Part shown: positions 45,084 to 57,323 of the stretch, in pieces
Position numbering within the stretch: the first letter of the stretch is position 1
How the letters are laid out: every line of letters begins with the position of its first letter
Source of the DNA: Planoprotostelium fungivorum
Lineage: Eukaryota; Evosea; Variosea; Cavosteliida; Cavosteliaceae
Reading direction: 5' to 3'
DNA: 64,000 nt
NCBI GenBank assembly: GCA_003024175.1
Contig: MDYQ01000158.1
Coordinates: 1 to 64,000 of the forward strand
Program-made: the position numbers and the translations under genes
Notes under the pieces: generated by a model
What the model was told of the DNA's origin: nothing
Databases searched by the model: none
Seen by the model: only the letters and a program-made list of their open reading frames with translations

Positions 45084-47343
45084 TTAATCCGAGTCTGAAT
45101 CAGAATCCTCGCTCGAGCTTGCCGATTTCCCCTTCTTAGGCTTCTTCCCCTTGAGAAGGTCGTTCTCTCTCCTCAGGATGTCGTTCTCCTTCTTCAACAG
45201 CTTCTTCTCCTTCTTCATCTTGGACATGTCATCGTCCACCTGTTCCATGTCAGTCTTCTTCTCCTCTCCTCCTTCACCTTGGAGCGGAAGGCAGCGACGG
45301 AAGACAAGAGATCGCGGAGCTTCTTCTTGTAGTCTTCCGCTTCTCTCTTGGCCGCCTCAAACTTTTGCTGGAGGGACATACCGGCGTAACTGCGAGAACA
45401 TCAACATCTATTGTAGGGTGATGATGATGATCATCATCATCGTGTTCTTGATCAGATGACTCACGGATCGTCTTCGTCTTCATCCTCCTCTTCCTCTGAG
45501 CTCGCTTCATCCGAATCACTCACCAACTTTTTGGTTGGCTTCACCGTGTCGATCTTCTTCGCCCTGAAGAAGGTGAGATCCACCACAATCATGACGTCTC
45601 ACCTGCTCTTGGCTGCTTCTTCCTCTTCTTCCCTCAGTCTCCTCGCCTTCTCTTCTTCTCTCTCCTTCTCCCTCTTCTCTCTCTCCTCTTGGACTTTTCG
45701 TGTGGCCGCCGCCGCTTCCTCTGCTTTTCTGCTGAGGGTGAGATGATGTGGAAGTGAAGAGCTCACTTCTTATCGTCGTCGTCGGTCTTCTTGCTGACCT
45801 CTGGGGAGGCACGACTGGATGTCGTCGTTGATCTCGCTGTGTCATCATCAGATCACCATCGATCACGATGTGATCGAGTGCATGATGGTGTCTCACTTGT
45901 AGAGGGAGTTCCTCTGTCTTGTCTCCTCTTGGCTCTCTCCTCTTCCTTTCTCTTCTTCTCTGCTTCCCAAGCTTCTTCCTCTTCTCTCTGTTTCCTCTGC
46001 TCTTCTTCTCTCTTCTTCTGTTTCTCCAACATCTCCTTCACAAACGGATCGTCAGGCTATCTCTCCATCAGTCTCACGACATCAAGTTATGGCATCATAT
46101 ATGGCATCAATTCATGACATCTCACGTCTTGCTCCTGAGGTTGTTCGGCTTCCTTCTTCTTCGCTTCTGCAACTTCAGCTTCTTCCTCCAATCGTAGAGC
46201 GGCGGCCTTTTTCAACAGATCGTCCGAATCTTCCCCCAGTAGTTCTGCCATTTCAGCGGCTCTGGCTTTCTTCTTGGCCTCCCTCTCCTTCTCCTCCTGC
46301 TCTCGACCGGCCTGTCTACTCTTCTTCTCTTCCTCTGTTCCCTCTCAGTGAATGGAGTGAGAGCGTCCTCACCTTCTTTGTCGTCATCGTCCTTGAGTTG
46401 ACGTCTGGCTGCGGCTCTCATCTTCTCCTCCTCTGCGTCGGAGTCTTCTTCTTCTTCGTCAGAGCTCTCCTTCTTCTCTGTCACTTTGGTTCTCGCCGCT
46501 TTCTCTTCTTCCCTCTTTCTCTCCCTCTCTTCCTTCTGTTTTCATTTTAATCTTCTCTTCACTTGGTTGACTCAGAATACACTCACGGCTCTCTTTCTCT
46601 CTTCTTCTTCTCTCCTCTCTTCTTCTTCCTCTTTCTCCTTGTCTAATCTGGCCTTCTCTTCTCTCTGTCTCTTCTCTTCCTCTTTCTTCTTCTTCTCCTC
46701 CTCCTCTCTCTTCTTCTCCTCTTGTAACTGTCCGTGTCAATCGCGTACTTGTAATGGATGTCATTACCTTCTGCTCCTTCTCCAACTTCTGTCTGTCGGC
46801 AGAGGGATTGGGTGAGGTGGCAGCAGAGGGACCTCTCGATCTCTCTTCTCTCCTTCTGGCTCTCTCTTCTTCCTTTTTCTTCTTCTCTGCCTCCCACGCT
46901 TCTGCTTCCTCCTGTTCTTTTCTTTGCTGGGGTGATAATGTCAATCTTTCGATGAAGAGATGTATTTCACCTGCTCCTCCCTCGCTTTGATCTTTTTCTG
47001 CAGTTCTAACATGGCCGGATCGTCGGCGAAGTCATTGAGATCGACGGCTACATCATCGTGTTACATTGTTTTGTCCGCTGACATACATTACTCACATACG
47101 GTTGGCTTTACCGAAGTGGTGGTCGTGCTCTCCGAAGATGAAGTTGGGGTGATATCGGTGCTGGTTGCACTCCTGACATCTCTTCAGTCATGGACATCTT
47201 CCGATCAACCACCTGTTCTCACGGGCCTTCGCCCTCTCCCTTCTCGCGGCCTCCCTCTTCTCATCTTCCTCTTTCTCCTTACGTTCTCTCTCTTCTCTCT
47301 CTTGCTGTCTCTTTCTGCGTCTCTCTTCGAGTGAATCAGACAT
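45084..47343 (-). CDS. Lys/Glu-rich coiled-coil protein with internal duplication
   Basis: Starts MSDSLEERRRKRQQEREERE at 47343 and ends DSDSDSD with TAA at 45084-45086. Many short introns separate exons of extreme charge. Two similar modules are visible. One is near 47020-46840: DDPAMLELQKKIKAREEQ, then EAEAWEAEKKKKEEERARRR and EERSRGPS. The other is near 46060-45900: DDPFVKEMLEKQKKREEEQR, then EEEAWEAEKKRKEEERAKRR and QDRGTPS. Near the C-terminus a basic zipper-like helix (KKEKKLLKKENDILRRENDL) precedes an acidic Ser/Asp tail. No enzymatic domain is visible. Such single-alpha-helix or caldesmon-like proteins act as spacers or in RNA or actin binding, but nothing here decides between them. 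Exon borders are partly uncertain because the sequence is low in complexity. Confidence 0.65.
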
Positions 47344-47560
47344 GACTACCTGCCTTTGGATGTCGATCGGTAGAGGCCTTCTCTTCGGAATGGAACTGCC
47401 AAAAATATTCGGTTGGAAATTCGGAATTTAAACGTTGTAGATATCATCCACGTCATATGGCGCAATTGCATCTCTGTGACACCACAGCTCATCATCGACG
47501 AGAGCGTGAAGGACAACTACGCTCGATACTTTCTCTCTTATATATAGACAATAGAACAAA
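47344..47560. promoter_or_regulatory. Divergent promoter region with TATA-like box
   Basis: 217 bp between the coiled-coil gene and Rpt5. TTATATATAG at about 47538-47547 lies only 13 bp before the Rpt5 ATG. A copy of the recurrent motif (CGTTGTAGAT, 47433-47442) also lies here, one of few copies outside introns or exons; it may mark a 5'-UTR intron. Confidence 0.4.
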
Positions 47561-49212
47561 ATGACCAGCTTAGAGGAGGCCATTATGAAGGCAGATCAGG
47601 GGGATGGAATCACCATTGGAGACGACATCTTGGCTGCCACTGCTGACGAAATCACGGCCAGAACCCGTCTGATAGACAACGAGTGCAAGGTGAGTTTCAT
47701 TCGTAAAACAAAATTTACTTCAACGACACATCTGTTGATAGAGAGGAAGGTACTCAAGAATGAAGCGGCCCGTCTTCAACACGAAAACATCGCCATGAAG
47801 GAGAAGATCAAGGAGAACACAGACAAGATTAAACTCAACAGACAACTGCCGTATCTCGTCGGAAACGTCGTAGAGGTGGGTCATGCATTAATCGTCTCTT
47901 GAAATACAACTCACCGTCTGCAATAAGGTTCTCGATGCAGATCAGGATGACATCGAAGAAGAAGGAGGTGCGATGGACGCCGACAAACAGACCAACCACG
48001 GCAAGTCCACCGTCATCAAGACATCGACACGTCAGACTGTTTTCCTTCCCGTGGTCGGTCTGGTCGACGCACAAAAGTTGAAGCCAGGAGACCTCGTCGG
48101 TGTCAACAAGGATTCATATCTCATCTTGGATACTCTCCCCGCCGAGTACGATTCCAGAGTCAAGGCCATGGAGGTGAAGTTTGTTTGCACGGTGAAAGAT
48201 GAACGGTTTGTAGGTCGATGAGAAGCCAACGGAAGAGTACAACGACATTGGAGGTTTAGACAAACAGATTCAAGAGTTAGTCGAGGCAGTCGTGTTGCCC
48301 ATGACCCACAAGGAGAGATTCGAGACCCTGGGTGAGATGATGAATGATGACGTCATCGCTCACGTGACCGCAGGTATCAAGCCACCCAAGGGAGTCTTGT
48401 TGTACGGACCCCCAGGTACTGGAAAAACCCTTCTGGCCAGAGCTTGTGCCGCACAGACAAAATCCTGCTACCTCAAGCTCGCTGGTCCTCAGCTTGTACA
48501 GGTGACTCCTTCTTCGTTGTAGATGGAGGCTGACGGAACAAGATGTTCATCGGTGATGGAGCCAAGTTAGTTCGTGATGCTTTCGCCCTGGCCAAGGAGA
48601 AGGCTCCCGCCATCATTTTCATCGACGAGCTCGACGCCATTGGAACGAAACGATTCGACAGTGATGTGTCGGGTGATCGTGAGGTGAGATCCATCATGCA
48701 ACATCTCTTCATCTGACATGCACAGGTGCAACGAACCATGTTGGAGCTTCTCAACCAACTGGACGGTTTCTCGGCCAACACATCCGTCAAGGTGAGACGA
48801 CAGAGAACGAGGTAGAAGATGACGAGAGAAGGTCATCGCGGCTACCAACCGTATCGACATCTTAGACCCTGCCCTGTTGAGATCCGGTCGATTGGACAGA
48901 AAGATCGAATTCCCCCACCCCAACGAGGAGGCCAGAGTGAGAATTCTACAGATCCACTCGAGAAAGATGAACGTACACCCCGACGTCAACTTCCAAGAGC
49001 TGTCGCGGTGAGTCTTCGCATGATGATGGAGATGGTGACAGAGTGGCAGCATCACCAACGACTTCAACGGAGCTCAGCTGAAGGCGGTGTGTGTGGAGGC
49101 TGGAATGATTGCCCTGAGGAGAGAAGCCACCGAGATCACCCACGAGGACTTCACGGAGGGTGTTGGAGAGGTCCAAGCCAAGAAGAAGGTCAACCTTCAA
49201 TACTATGCATAA
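47561..49212 (+). CDS. rpt5: 26S proteasome regulatory AAA-ATPase subunit Rpt5 (6A)
   Basis: Starts [20 protein letters not shown]. An N-terminal coiled coil ([20 protein letters not shown]) leads to the OB domain ([20 protein letters not shown]), then [19 protein letters not shown]. The AAA core has Walker [19 protein letters not shown], pore loop near [19 protein letters not shown], Walker [18 protein letters not shown], sensor [20 protein letters not shown] with arginine fingers, and the C-terminal HbYX-like end NLQYYA, which docks into the 20S alpha ring. The protein is full length and intact. It unfolds and feeds ubiquitinated substrates into the proteasome. At least eight introns of about 40-50 nt; the one at 48502-48542 carries the recurrent motif in the sense orientation. 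Confidence 0.97.
48502..48542 (+). repeat. Intron with CGTTGTAGATG motif, 41 nt
   Basis: Phase-0 intron of Rpt5 (joins PQLVQ to MFIGDG). Begins GTGACTCC, contains CGTTGTAGATG at 48515-48525 and ends GACGGAACAAG. It shows that the motif also occurs in introns of rightward genes in the same sense. Confidence 0.7.
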
Positions 49213-49471
49213 ACTCCTCTGTCCAGCTCTTCCCTTTTCATCATTTCGTCTTTTGAGATGAGACAACTGGAAGGGTCCCTCACGCCAGGATCGAATAGAA
49301 GGCGTTTCTTGTGTCTGTTCTCGTTAGAAGCAGAAGCACAGCTCTTGCGTAAAAGGAGAGGATTATTTGAATTCGGGCCGCTGTAAGGACGTCACCGCAT
49401 CACAAAACACAGAGACACATTCGTCAGAACATCACGAGCCACGAGCAACTGAGCCGAAATCATCTTGAGCT

Positions 49472-52400
49472 ATGTCGTGGAATTATGGCAATCAATGGCA
49501 ACAGCCATCATACAATCCACCGAGCGACTATAATAGCAACTACGCACCTTATGGCGATGCGAATAGTGGTGTATTGCCTCCAAATCAATGCCAGACCACC
49601 TTCGATCCATACGGCACTACCAATTCTGCGCCCAACAACAACAGCAACTACCCATATAACTATTCCAACAACCTTCAACAGACTGATTACGGTAATTACC
49701 CATCGAGCTACGGTTATGCCCCCTACAACAGCACCACGCCCTCTTTTCCCTCTCCATTACCCGTGAGACCGACAGATCACAAGGTTTCCACATACGATAC
49801 CACATATCCGCCGACCAATCAATTTGACAATCAGTATCCGCCAAATCCGTACGCCAGCCCATATGCCAACAACACCACACCATCGCAATCATCATACGGT
49901 GCCCCGTATCCTCCCAGCACGAATACACAGAAACCGTCGACCAACTCGTACCCATCTTCCAATGCAACATCCAGCCAATACCCTCCCTCGACTGCATCAT
50001 CCACTTCTTACCCTCCTTCAAACGCATACTCTTCGCCCGTGAAAGAGGACAGTAATTCATCTTACCCCGCACCACCCATGCAAGCTTCATACGGAACACC
50101 GACTGTGACCTCTAATGTGACTTCGCCCATCTCTGCTTCGACTTCAACCCCCGTGAACGGTAATGCACAGGCGGCTGGTCTTCAAAGATTGGAGAATCAA
50201 CAGAAGAAAGACGAAGAAGAGAAGAAGAGATTGGAGCTGCTCATGAAACAGAAAGAAGATGACATCAAGAGACAGTACGGTGAGCGTCGATCTCCGACAC
50301 ATGTCCATGATCATCTCACGTTCTTCGCAGGTGAAGCCAAGTTACAGAAGGAACAGGAGCTCGCGAGAATGAAAGAAGGTGAACGATGTCGCATGATCAT
50401 CATCTCACATCACCAGACATGAAGAGGTTGGAGTTGCAGTTGATCCAGAGCGAAGAGGCCAAGATTAAATCCGAACAAGAAGCCATTCGAAAGGAAGAGC
50501 AATCTCTTCAAGTTGAAAGGGAGAGACTCAAGAGAGAAGAGGTGAAACGAATCTTATCATCTATTCATTTGATTTACACATTTCACAGCAATTGAAGAAG
50601 GATGCGGAGACAGCGAGATTAGAGAGAGAGCAAGCCATGAAAGAAGCCGATAAGAGGCACAAGGAACAACAGGAGAGGACCAAGCAAGAGATGGAGAAGG
50701 CAACGGCCGATCTACAAGAGAAGCTCCGTCTACAACAAGATTGGCAGAAGAACAAAATGGCCGAAGAAGAGGCCTCGAGGAAGGTGAGACATCCGGGTGA
50801 CGTTCGAATGCGTCTGAGGGTTTCGTAGGAATACGAAGCCAGAACGAACGCCATGAAGGCTGAGTTGGAGAACGAGAGGAAGAGGAGAGAAGAATACGAG
50901 CAGCAGATTGCCAAGCAGAAGCAAGATGCAGAACTCGCTGCCGCCGCTGCCGCCGCTGCCGCCGCTGAATTACCTCCTCCTATACTACTGTGAGACACTA
51001 CATCCATATGTCATGACACGCTCATCATACGTGTGATGATCATCGTGAAGAAGACAATTTCTGATTCGTCTGCAGAGGAGAAAACAAGGACAAGGGAAGG
51101 ATGTCGAATTCACTGAGTGGAATGACTGAGATCGAGCCAAAGGATGTAGTCATGGGACAAGTCATCGGAAAGGGTGCATTCGGTGAAGTCTCTCGAGCAC
51201 GCGTGAGTCCATCACACTTTGAGTCTCACTTCTCTCTCATCTCTGATGACTACGACAGCTGCACGGAAAGGAAGTGGCAGTGAAGAAACTCATCGTTCAG
51301 CAATTAGACGATCAATCTCTGCAGTCCTTCCGTGATGAAGTCCGAGTCATGAGGTGAACATCCATCATCACATCATCATCACGATGCACGATCTGACGAA
51401 CAATCAGCACACTTCGTCACCCCAACATCTTGTTGTTCATGGGTGCATGCACTCAACCCGGTCACTTGATGATCGTCACTGAAATTGCTTCTGGCTCCAT
51501 CGATCGAGCCATAAGAGACAAGGTGAATCCTCCTTCTTTCAAGCAGAGATTAGTATGGGCCAGAGATACGGGTGAGACGAATTGATATTCATTCTTCTCA
51601 CAAAGATAGCGTTGGGAGTCAATTGGCTCCACTGCATGAGACCACCCTTCCTGCACTTGGATCTGAAGAGTGGAAATCTGCTGATCGATCAGTACAATAC
51701 GGTCAAAGTCTCTGATTTTGGACTCTCTGCCGTGAAACATACGGAAGGAAGCCGTGGCACCCCCTTGTGAGTTGATTTCACTCTTCGTCTCACTCATTTG
51801 TGAACCCTTTCGATCCTGTGGAATGACATCAAGGTTAGGTGGATGAGTCCAGAGATGTTATTGGAGAAGCCATTCAACGAGAAGACGGATGTTTATTCTT
51901 ACGGTATCACTCTTTGGGTGCGTACACTCTTCTCGTTACCACTCTGAAATCGAATGTAGGAGATTTTCACCGGCGGTATTCCCTTCGATGTGAGATCCAT
52001 TCACTTCTACACGATTTTTATCCTCATCTCATCATCCATAACTGTTACATGTTATCATCCATAACTGTTACATGTTATCATCGATAATTGTTACATGTTA
52101 TCACCCATTATGTACATGTTATCTGATGATGGTGCAGAATGCGTTCGAAAGTTTCGACGATCTGGTGGATGCCGTGTGTTTAGAGAACGAGAGACCCAAG
52201 TTACCCGCGTGGTTGCCGACTCGATTGAGCAAGTTGATCAGCAGCTGCTGGGATATGGATGCCGACAGGAGACCCTCCTTCACACAGATCCTGGCCGACG
52301 ACCAATTCCAGAGAATTCTCGTCGATTTCTATCTGCCCGATCAAGCCTCGAACGACTTCTGGTCTCTGCATTTCTTGGAAATGGTGATCCATCTTCTCTC

Positions 52401-53113
52401 CTTCACAATTCACTCTCTATGGACAATGACATTCCATTCATTCTCAATGACGTGGATTGAAACGACGGTAGGACGTTGTAGAATGGCCCCTCTTCTTAGA
52501 AAAGTATGCTCAATACTTTCATTTGGATATCAATTCGTTGAGAGATACGAAGACGGCCCAACTGCAGATCCTCGTGGGGGACAATCGTCAGAGCCTCGTC
52601 TCCATCGAACAATTCGCTCAGGTCAGTCAGCTTCACGATGTCACTCTCATCACCCTGATCATGTGCAGGCGGTGTCCATTTTGGGATTCAACGAGAACAT
52701 GCCAGCATCAGCGGCCACTCTGCTTTCTTACAAGTGGTTCTGGGGGATCATGAGAAGAGGTGACGAGCAGATAGTGTGTCAGAGACTGACGGATGCAGAT
52801 GAAACCGATCGATTGTTGAACAAGCAGAACGCCGGAACTTGGTTGTTACGGTTCGAGCCTGAAGACGCCAGCCAGGTGTGCATCTGATGATCATGATCTT
52901 TGTTCGAAGGAAATTCTCTCGAGCATCGGATAATCTAGACAGGTGGTGATATCGGTCAAGGGAACGACGGTAGAGCACCATGCCATCACCGCCAAGAACG
53001 GAAAGCTCACCTTCAAGAACAACACCTTCACGTCCTTGGAGTCCATCATCAACAAGTATTCAAAGGAGCTCAGCATGGTCGTTGCCTGCCCCGGATCGAG
53101 ATTTGGACATTAA
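49472..53113 (+). CDS. Shk-like protein kinase with C-terminal SH2 domain
   Basis: Starts MSWNYGNQWQQPSYNPPSDY. Residues 1 to about 250 are Asn/Tyr/Pro/Ser-rich (prion-like). A long coiled coil follows (KKDEEEKKRLELLMKQKEDD to EYEQQIAKQKQDAELAAAAA). The kinase domain (about 51115-52380) has GKGAFGEVSRA, VAVKKLIVQQ, LRHPNILLFMGACTQPGHLM, FLHLDLKSGNLL, VSDFGLSAVK and WMSPEML. The catalytic Asp is kept, but the preceding Arg of HRD is Leu (HLD). The TKL-like sequence plus a C-terminal SH2 is the layout of Dictyostelium Shk kinases. An EF-hand-like segment (VEWPLFLEKYAQYFHLD) links to the SH2 (about 52735-53080) with AGTWLLRFEPEDASQ, whose Arg is intact. I infer a dual-specificity kinase recruited to phosphotyrosine. 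The stop is at 53111-53113. Confidence 0.92.
52031..52120 (+). repeat. Minisatellite inside an intron
   Basis: Three full 23-bp units (consensus ATCATCCATAACTGTTACAT + GTT) at 52031-52099 and one degraded unit to 52120. They lie in the kinase-gene intron 51990-52137, which at 148 nt is unusually long here; the repeat accounts for most of the extra length. Confidence 0.85.
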
Positions 53114-53565
53114 ACTCGTAGACTGTTGGATTCTTTGTGCTCTCGCGAATGTGGGATAATCGAAGCAGGAGAGGTCTGTCGGGTCGTGGGCGTTCGTTGA
53201 CCGTTCAACTCGTCCCAGCATCTGAACGTTCCGACAACCTGACAGGTATCTCATTTACGAATGACACCAAGCTGACCGCAGTTTATAGAGGGGAATGAAA
53301 GATATTGGGCTCTCTATGAAGAATAAGCCTTTCGTGAACCGTGGAAGCTTGATCCTGTCAAGGTATCGGCTAAGGTAAAGCCGCCATGTAATACGATGAT
53401 AGAGTGCCACCCACCTCTATGGTTTCGGTTGAACCATTTCCTTTCTTCCGCTGCATCTGCCTCCAGGCCATTCTTCGGCTTCCGCCTTCAAATACACATC
53501 CTCTACACCACTTTACAGAATACTTCTACAGACCATCACTACAAGTCTACGCGGTGGGACACACG
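53114..53565. promoter_or_regulatory. Intergenic region
   Basis: 452 bp between the Shk-like kinase stop and the DUF3712-like start, both rightward. No coding signal, repeat or RNA gene was recognised. It should contain the terminator of the first gene and the promoter of the second. Confidence 0.35.
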
Positions 53566-56500
53566 ATGGCTACAGATGAAGAGAAGACCGGTGAAGAGCA
53601 TGAGATCCAAGTTCAACCCGTGAGAAGTCTTTGAGTGTGCGGCTTTGTTGATGAAGTTGCAGGAGGCAAAGCAGAAGAAGGGACTGTGGGCGAAATGGAA
53701 GGCCATGATGAAACACAAAGTGGGAGGAAAGGTTCCAGTCTGGGTCATAATGCTCGTCGTCAACATTGTATTGGTCATCACTGTGACGCTCCTCCTGTTC
53801 TTCGTCATCCTCCCAGCAGTCGTCCAGGGTATCGTCAATGCCTCTGCCATCCGATTCACACAGATCGAAATGACACAACCCACCCAGACTAGCTTCACTC
53901 TCAACGCGAAAGGTGATGTTCGTTTTACAACCCGTGTCTGAGCGATGGTAGGTGTATTATCAAACACCGGCATCATATCGGCGACGATATCACCGTCCCA
54001 CGATCCACCGACTGGAAATCAAAAGAGGGCAGACGGTGCAGTTCCACCTGGAGCTCTATCCGTCTATTGGGAACAGAAGCTGATTGCCTACACCTTCCTC
54101 CCTGTGACCGTCACGAACCCAGGAAGTGAGTTGGATCTCAGAGAGGTGGATATTGATGTCTCTCAGATCGGGACACTGATTTAAACATCACCGCCGGAAC
54201 AGTCACCATCTTCGACCACGATGCTTGGACGGCCTTCAGCAGAAACCTCACTAACAGTGACGTTCTTTATTGGCACTTGGAAGGTACACATTCCACCATG
54301 ATGCATATCTGATGTCCATAGGTCTGGTGAACGTCAAAGCTTTGGGTATCACATTCAAGAACGTCAAATTCGAAAAGGATGTGCCCATCACAGGTTTCGG
54401 AGGTCTAAAGAACGTGACCATCATGAGCTTCTCTCTGGCCGATTCCAACTCGACACACATCATCACGGACATGGTCGTGCGCATCACCGAGAACTCCTTC
54501 GTCAACATCCATCCCCTGGGTGACCTCACCATGGACGTCGTCTTCCGTGGAGCCAAGGTAGGCGTACTCTACGCACCCAACGCACAGCTATCCACCGGAG
54601 AGAACTTCCTCATCGCATCCGGGTGAGCACCTCCTCCATCTCTCGATCACATCGTCCCCATCTTCTCATCTGATCCGATCATCCAGACATCTCGTGGGAG
54701 ATCATCTGGATGAGCTGGGTGTCATGGTATCACAGTACCTGGGAACCACCGACACACCCGTCACATCCGTCATCACCGGTTGCCACGGTAATCCCATCCT
54801 GGCGGACGCTCTCGTCGGCGTCGGATTTGCCACCTCTCTCGATTCGAGCCACACGAACCTCATCGCCACCATGACGTTCAACAGCATCGACATCACACCT
54901 CAGACGGACGATACCGTCGTGCTGAAGAGCAACACCACCGTCACCCTCTTGAATCCGATGGGTCCCAATGCAACCTTAGAGGTAAGCGAGATGGTGTGAC
55001 GTGGAATGACGTGGCACAGGTGATCTCCACCAGGCTGAACGTGACCTTGATGTACGGTAATCTGACCCTGGGGACTCTGGTGCAAAATGCGACGGTGGTA
55101 CAGGGTGTCGTTCAGCCCTTCCAGCTGGACATCGAAGGACAAGTCGAATTGGCCAACAACGGGACTGAATGGGGCATCTTCACGGTGGATTACATCAACT
55201 CACCTTCCATCAACATGTCCCTCGTCGGCGTCATGTCATCTACCGTAAGACTCTCTGTGGGGCAGGTGAACGTCACGATAGATACCGTGGGAGTGACACG
55301 GTACAGGTGGAGCTGACGAACCAGGCGGTGCATGCTGTCGTGACGTTGAAGGGTATGTCGGGTCTGCAGAACACGACAGTGTTGGGTTTAGATCTCCCTT
55401 ACAATGCACCTGGTGGAGGAGTGCAGCTGAACATCAACGTCTCTCTCTTCAACCCTTCGATCGCTTCCATGGACATGGGTTACCTCTACTTTGATGCGTA
55501 CAGTAACGGGTCTCAGATCGGTGAGATTTCGATGAGATTTCGATTCTGACGGGAGACAGGTTTTCTGGCGGCGGATAATGTGGTGTTGCTTCCGGGAGAG
55601 AATTTCATGCAGATGAAGGGGGCATTGAATCCGGACTCTGCGGCGGGTGTCGTATCTGCCAACGACTTTTTCAATCGATACATTCACGGCTTGTCCACCA
55701 TCAGCACGGTCAGAGGTGATCATCTCTCTCATCATCAACATCGTGTTCGCCATGATGACGATGGATTCTGAATCTCATGTATAGGAAGAGGAATCGCACC
55801 CAACGGACAGAAGAGGAAGGTGAGACCCAACTGGGTGGTCAGTGCCATCAACGCTCTCAACATCCCTGCCGTCATCACCGGACCCTCCGATCTCAAATTG
55901 ATCGGAGATCTCGATCTGCTCGATCTGGCCATGACCGTACCCGGCCTCGTGACGGACACCACGGACAACGGTATCATTCCCACTCGTAGCGGCGTGTCTG
56001 CCGTGTTCATCAGCCCCTTCGCCTTCCCCCTACAAGTCGTAGAAGTGTCCGTACAGATGGACATGATCTACAACGGGACAATCATCGCCAGCACGATTGG
56101 ATCGTCTCCGTGGTTACCGGCCGTCAGCAATCAGAGTGCCCAGCAACTCAACTTCACCCTGGATCAGACTTCACTGCAAGTGAAAGATCGTAGTGGGATG
56201 TCACAATTGATGTCCCTCCTATTGAACAATCCAAACGGAACTTTCACCATAAGAGGAACCTCCGCTGCACACGTCATCACCGCGGCCGGTAACTTCACCC
56301 TCAACAACATTTCGTTCGACTCGAACGTCAGCCTGGCCGGTGAGTCCATCTACATCGGTGTAGACGCTGAGTGAAATAGGTTTCAATGGATTTCCCAACG
56401 GAAGTCTGGTCATCTCCACACCCAACGTGGGAATCTTGGGAGGATCACCCGGTCTGATCAACATCACCATGAACATGGCCATCTACAACCCCACCGCCAT

Positions 56501-57274
56501 CACCATGGGAATCAACGGCATGGGTCTCGATTACTCCTTCCAGAGTGAGTTTTCATGACATCTCGTGAGACATCCACTCACTCTTCCAGGTGTCTATTTC
56601 GGTAACGTGACCGTTCCCGCCCAAGTCTTGCGGCCCGGTTGGAACTACGCCGTCGGGCAGGGATATTTCGTTCGCCCCAACGCCACGACACCCACCACCC
56701 CCGAGATCAACTTTTTGTCCAACTACTTGGGAGGAAATTTCAGCCAGTTCACCTTGGTCGGTAACAGCGCCAACCCACCTCTCTTGAGGTTAGCGCTCGG
56801 GCAGTTGACGACCGGTGTGTCATTTCCGGGGCAGCCGTACAATTTGACAATCTCTTCTACGCTGAACATCAATCTGCTCGCCGGATCTGCCACCACACAG
56901 CTGACCCTCTTTAACCCCTTCCCCTCCGTGTACTCCATCCTCCGATTGCAAAACTTTGTCCTGTATCCTTATGGAAGCACGACCGCTGCTGGAACTATCA
57001 ACTATTCTTTCTCTTCACCGGTGAGATAATGGTTTACACGTCTCGTGCTGATGATTTCCAGTTTGCCGTGCCTGCCAACAATGGAAGTGCAGTGACGGGG
57101 GATATTCCCATCACGGCGTCATCGAGTGGCCTGCAGACTCTGCTGAATAAGCCAGCGTACGTTTATGCGACGGGACAACTGTGGTTTCAAGTCGAGAATC
57201 AGCCGGGTCAAAATTCCACCGGTCCTTGCGGACCTCTCATGTTTAACTACAGCCAAGTCATCGCTGTAAAATAG
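53566..57274 (+). CDS. DUF3712/LEA2-like single-span membrane protein
   Basis: Starts MATDEEKTGEEHEIQVQP; a 42-nt-scale intron leads to a basic stretch (KQKKGLWAKWKAMMKHKVGG) and one strong membrane helix (WVIMLVVNIVLVITVTLLLF). The rest (about 1,000 residues) is predicted lumenal or extracellular, with many NxS/T sites. It is made of repeated beta-rich units: NVKALGITFKNVKFEKDVPI, TMTFNSIDITPQTDD, NSTVTLLNP-type strands (VTLLNPMGPNATLEV, NVSLFNPSIASMDMGYLYFD, NMAIYNPTAITMGINGMGLD, QLTLFNPFPSVYSILRLQNF). The recurring xxLxNPxxxxxxxxxxxxF signature is that of LEA2/DUF3712 proteins, common in fungi as vacuolar or tonoplast proteins such as Tag1 (autophagy termination). I infer a type II topology in an endolysosomal membrane. 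The stop is at 57272-57274, 49 bp from the convergent P450 gene. Confidence 0.75.
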
Positions 57275-57323
57275 TTCTGTATGAATCATAAAATGTACAT
57301 AAGATATCGAATCTTCAGGTGAT

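Noticed and set aside
45456-47334. Ser/Leu/Phe-rich plus-strand frames opposite the coiled-coil gene
   Set aside because: Antisense of Lys/Glu-rich codons gives Ser/Leu/Phe runs that imitate membrane spans; the minus strand carries the consistent exon set.
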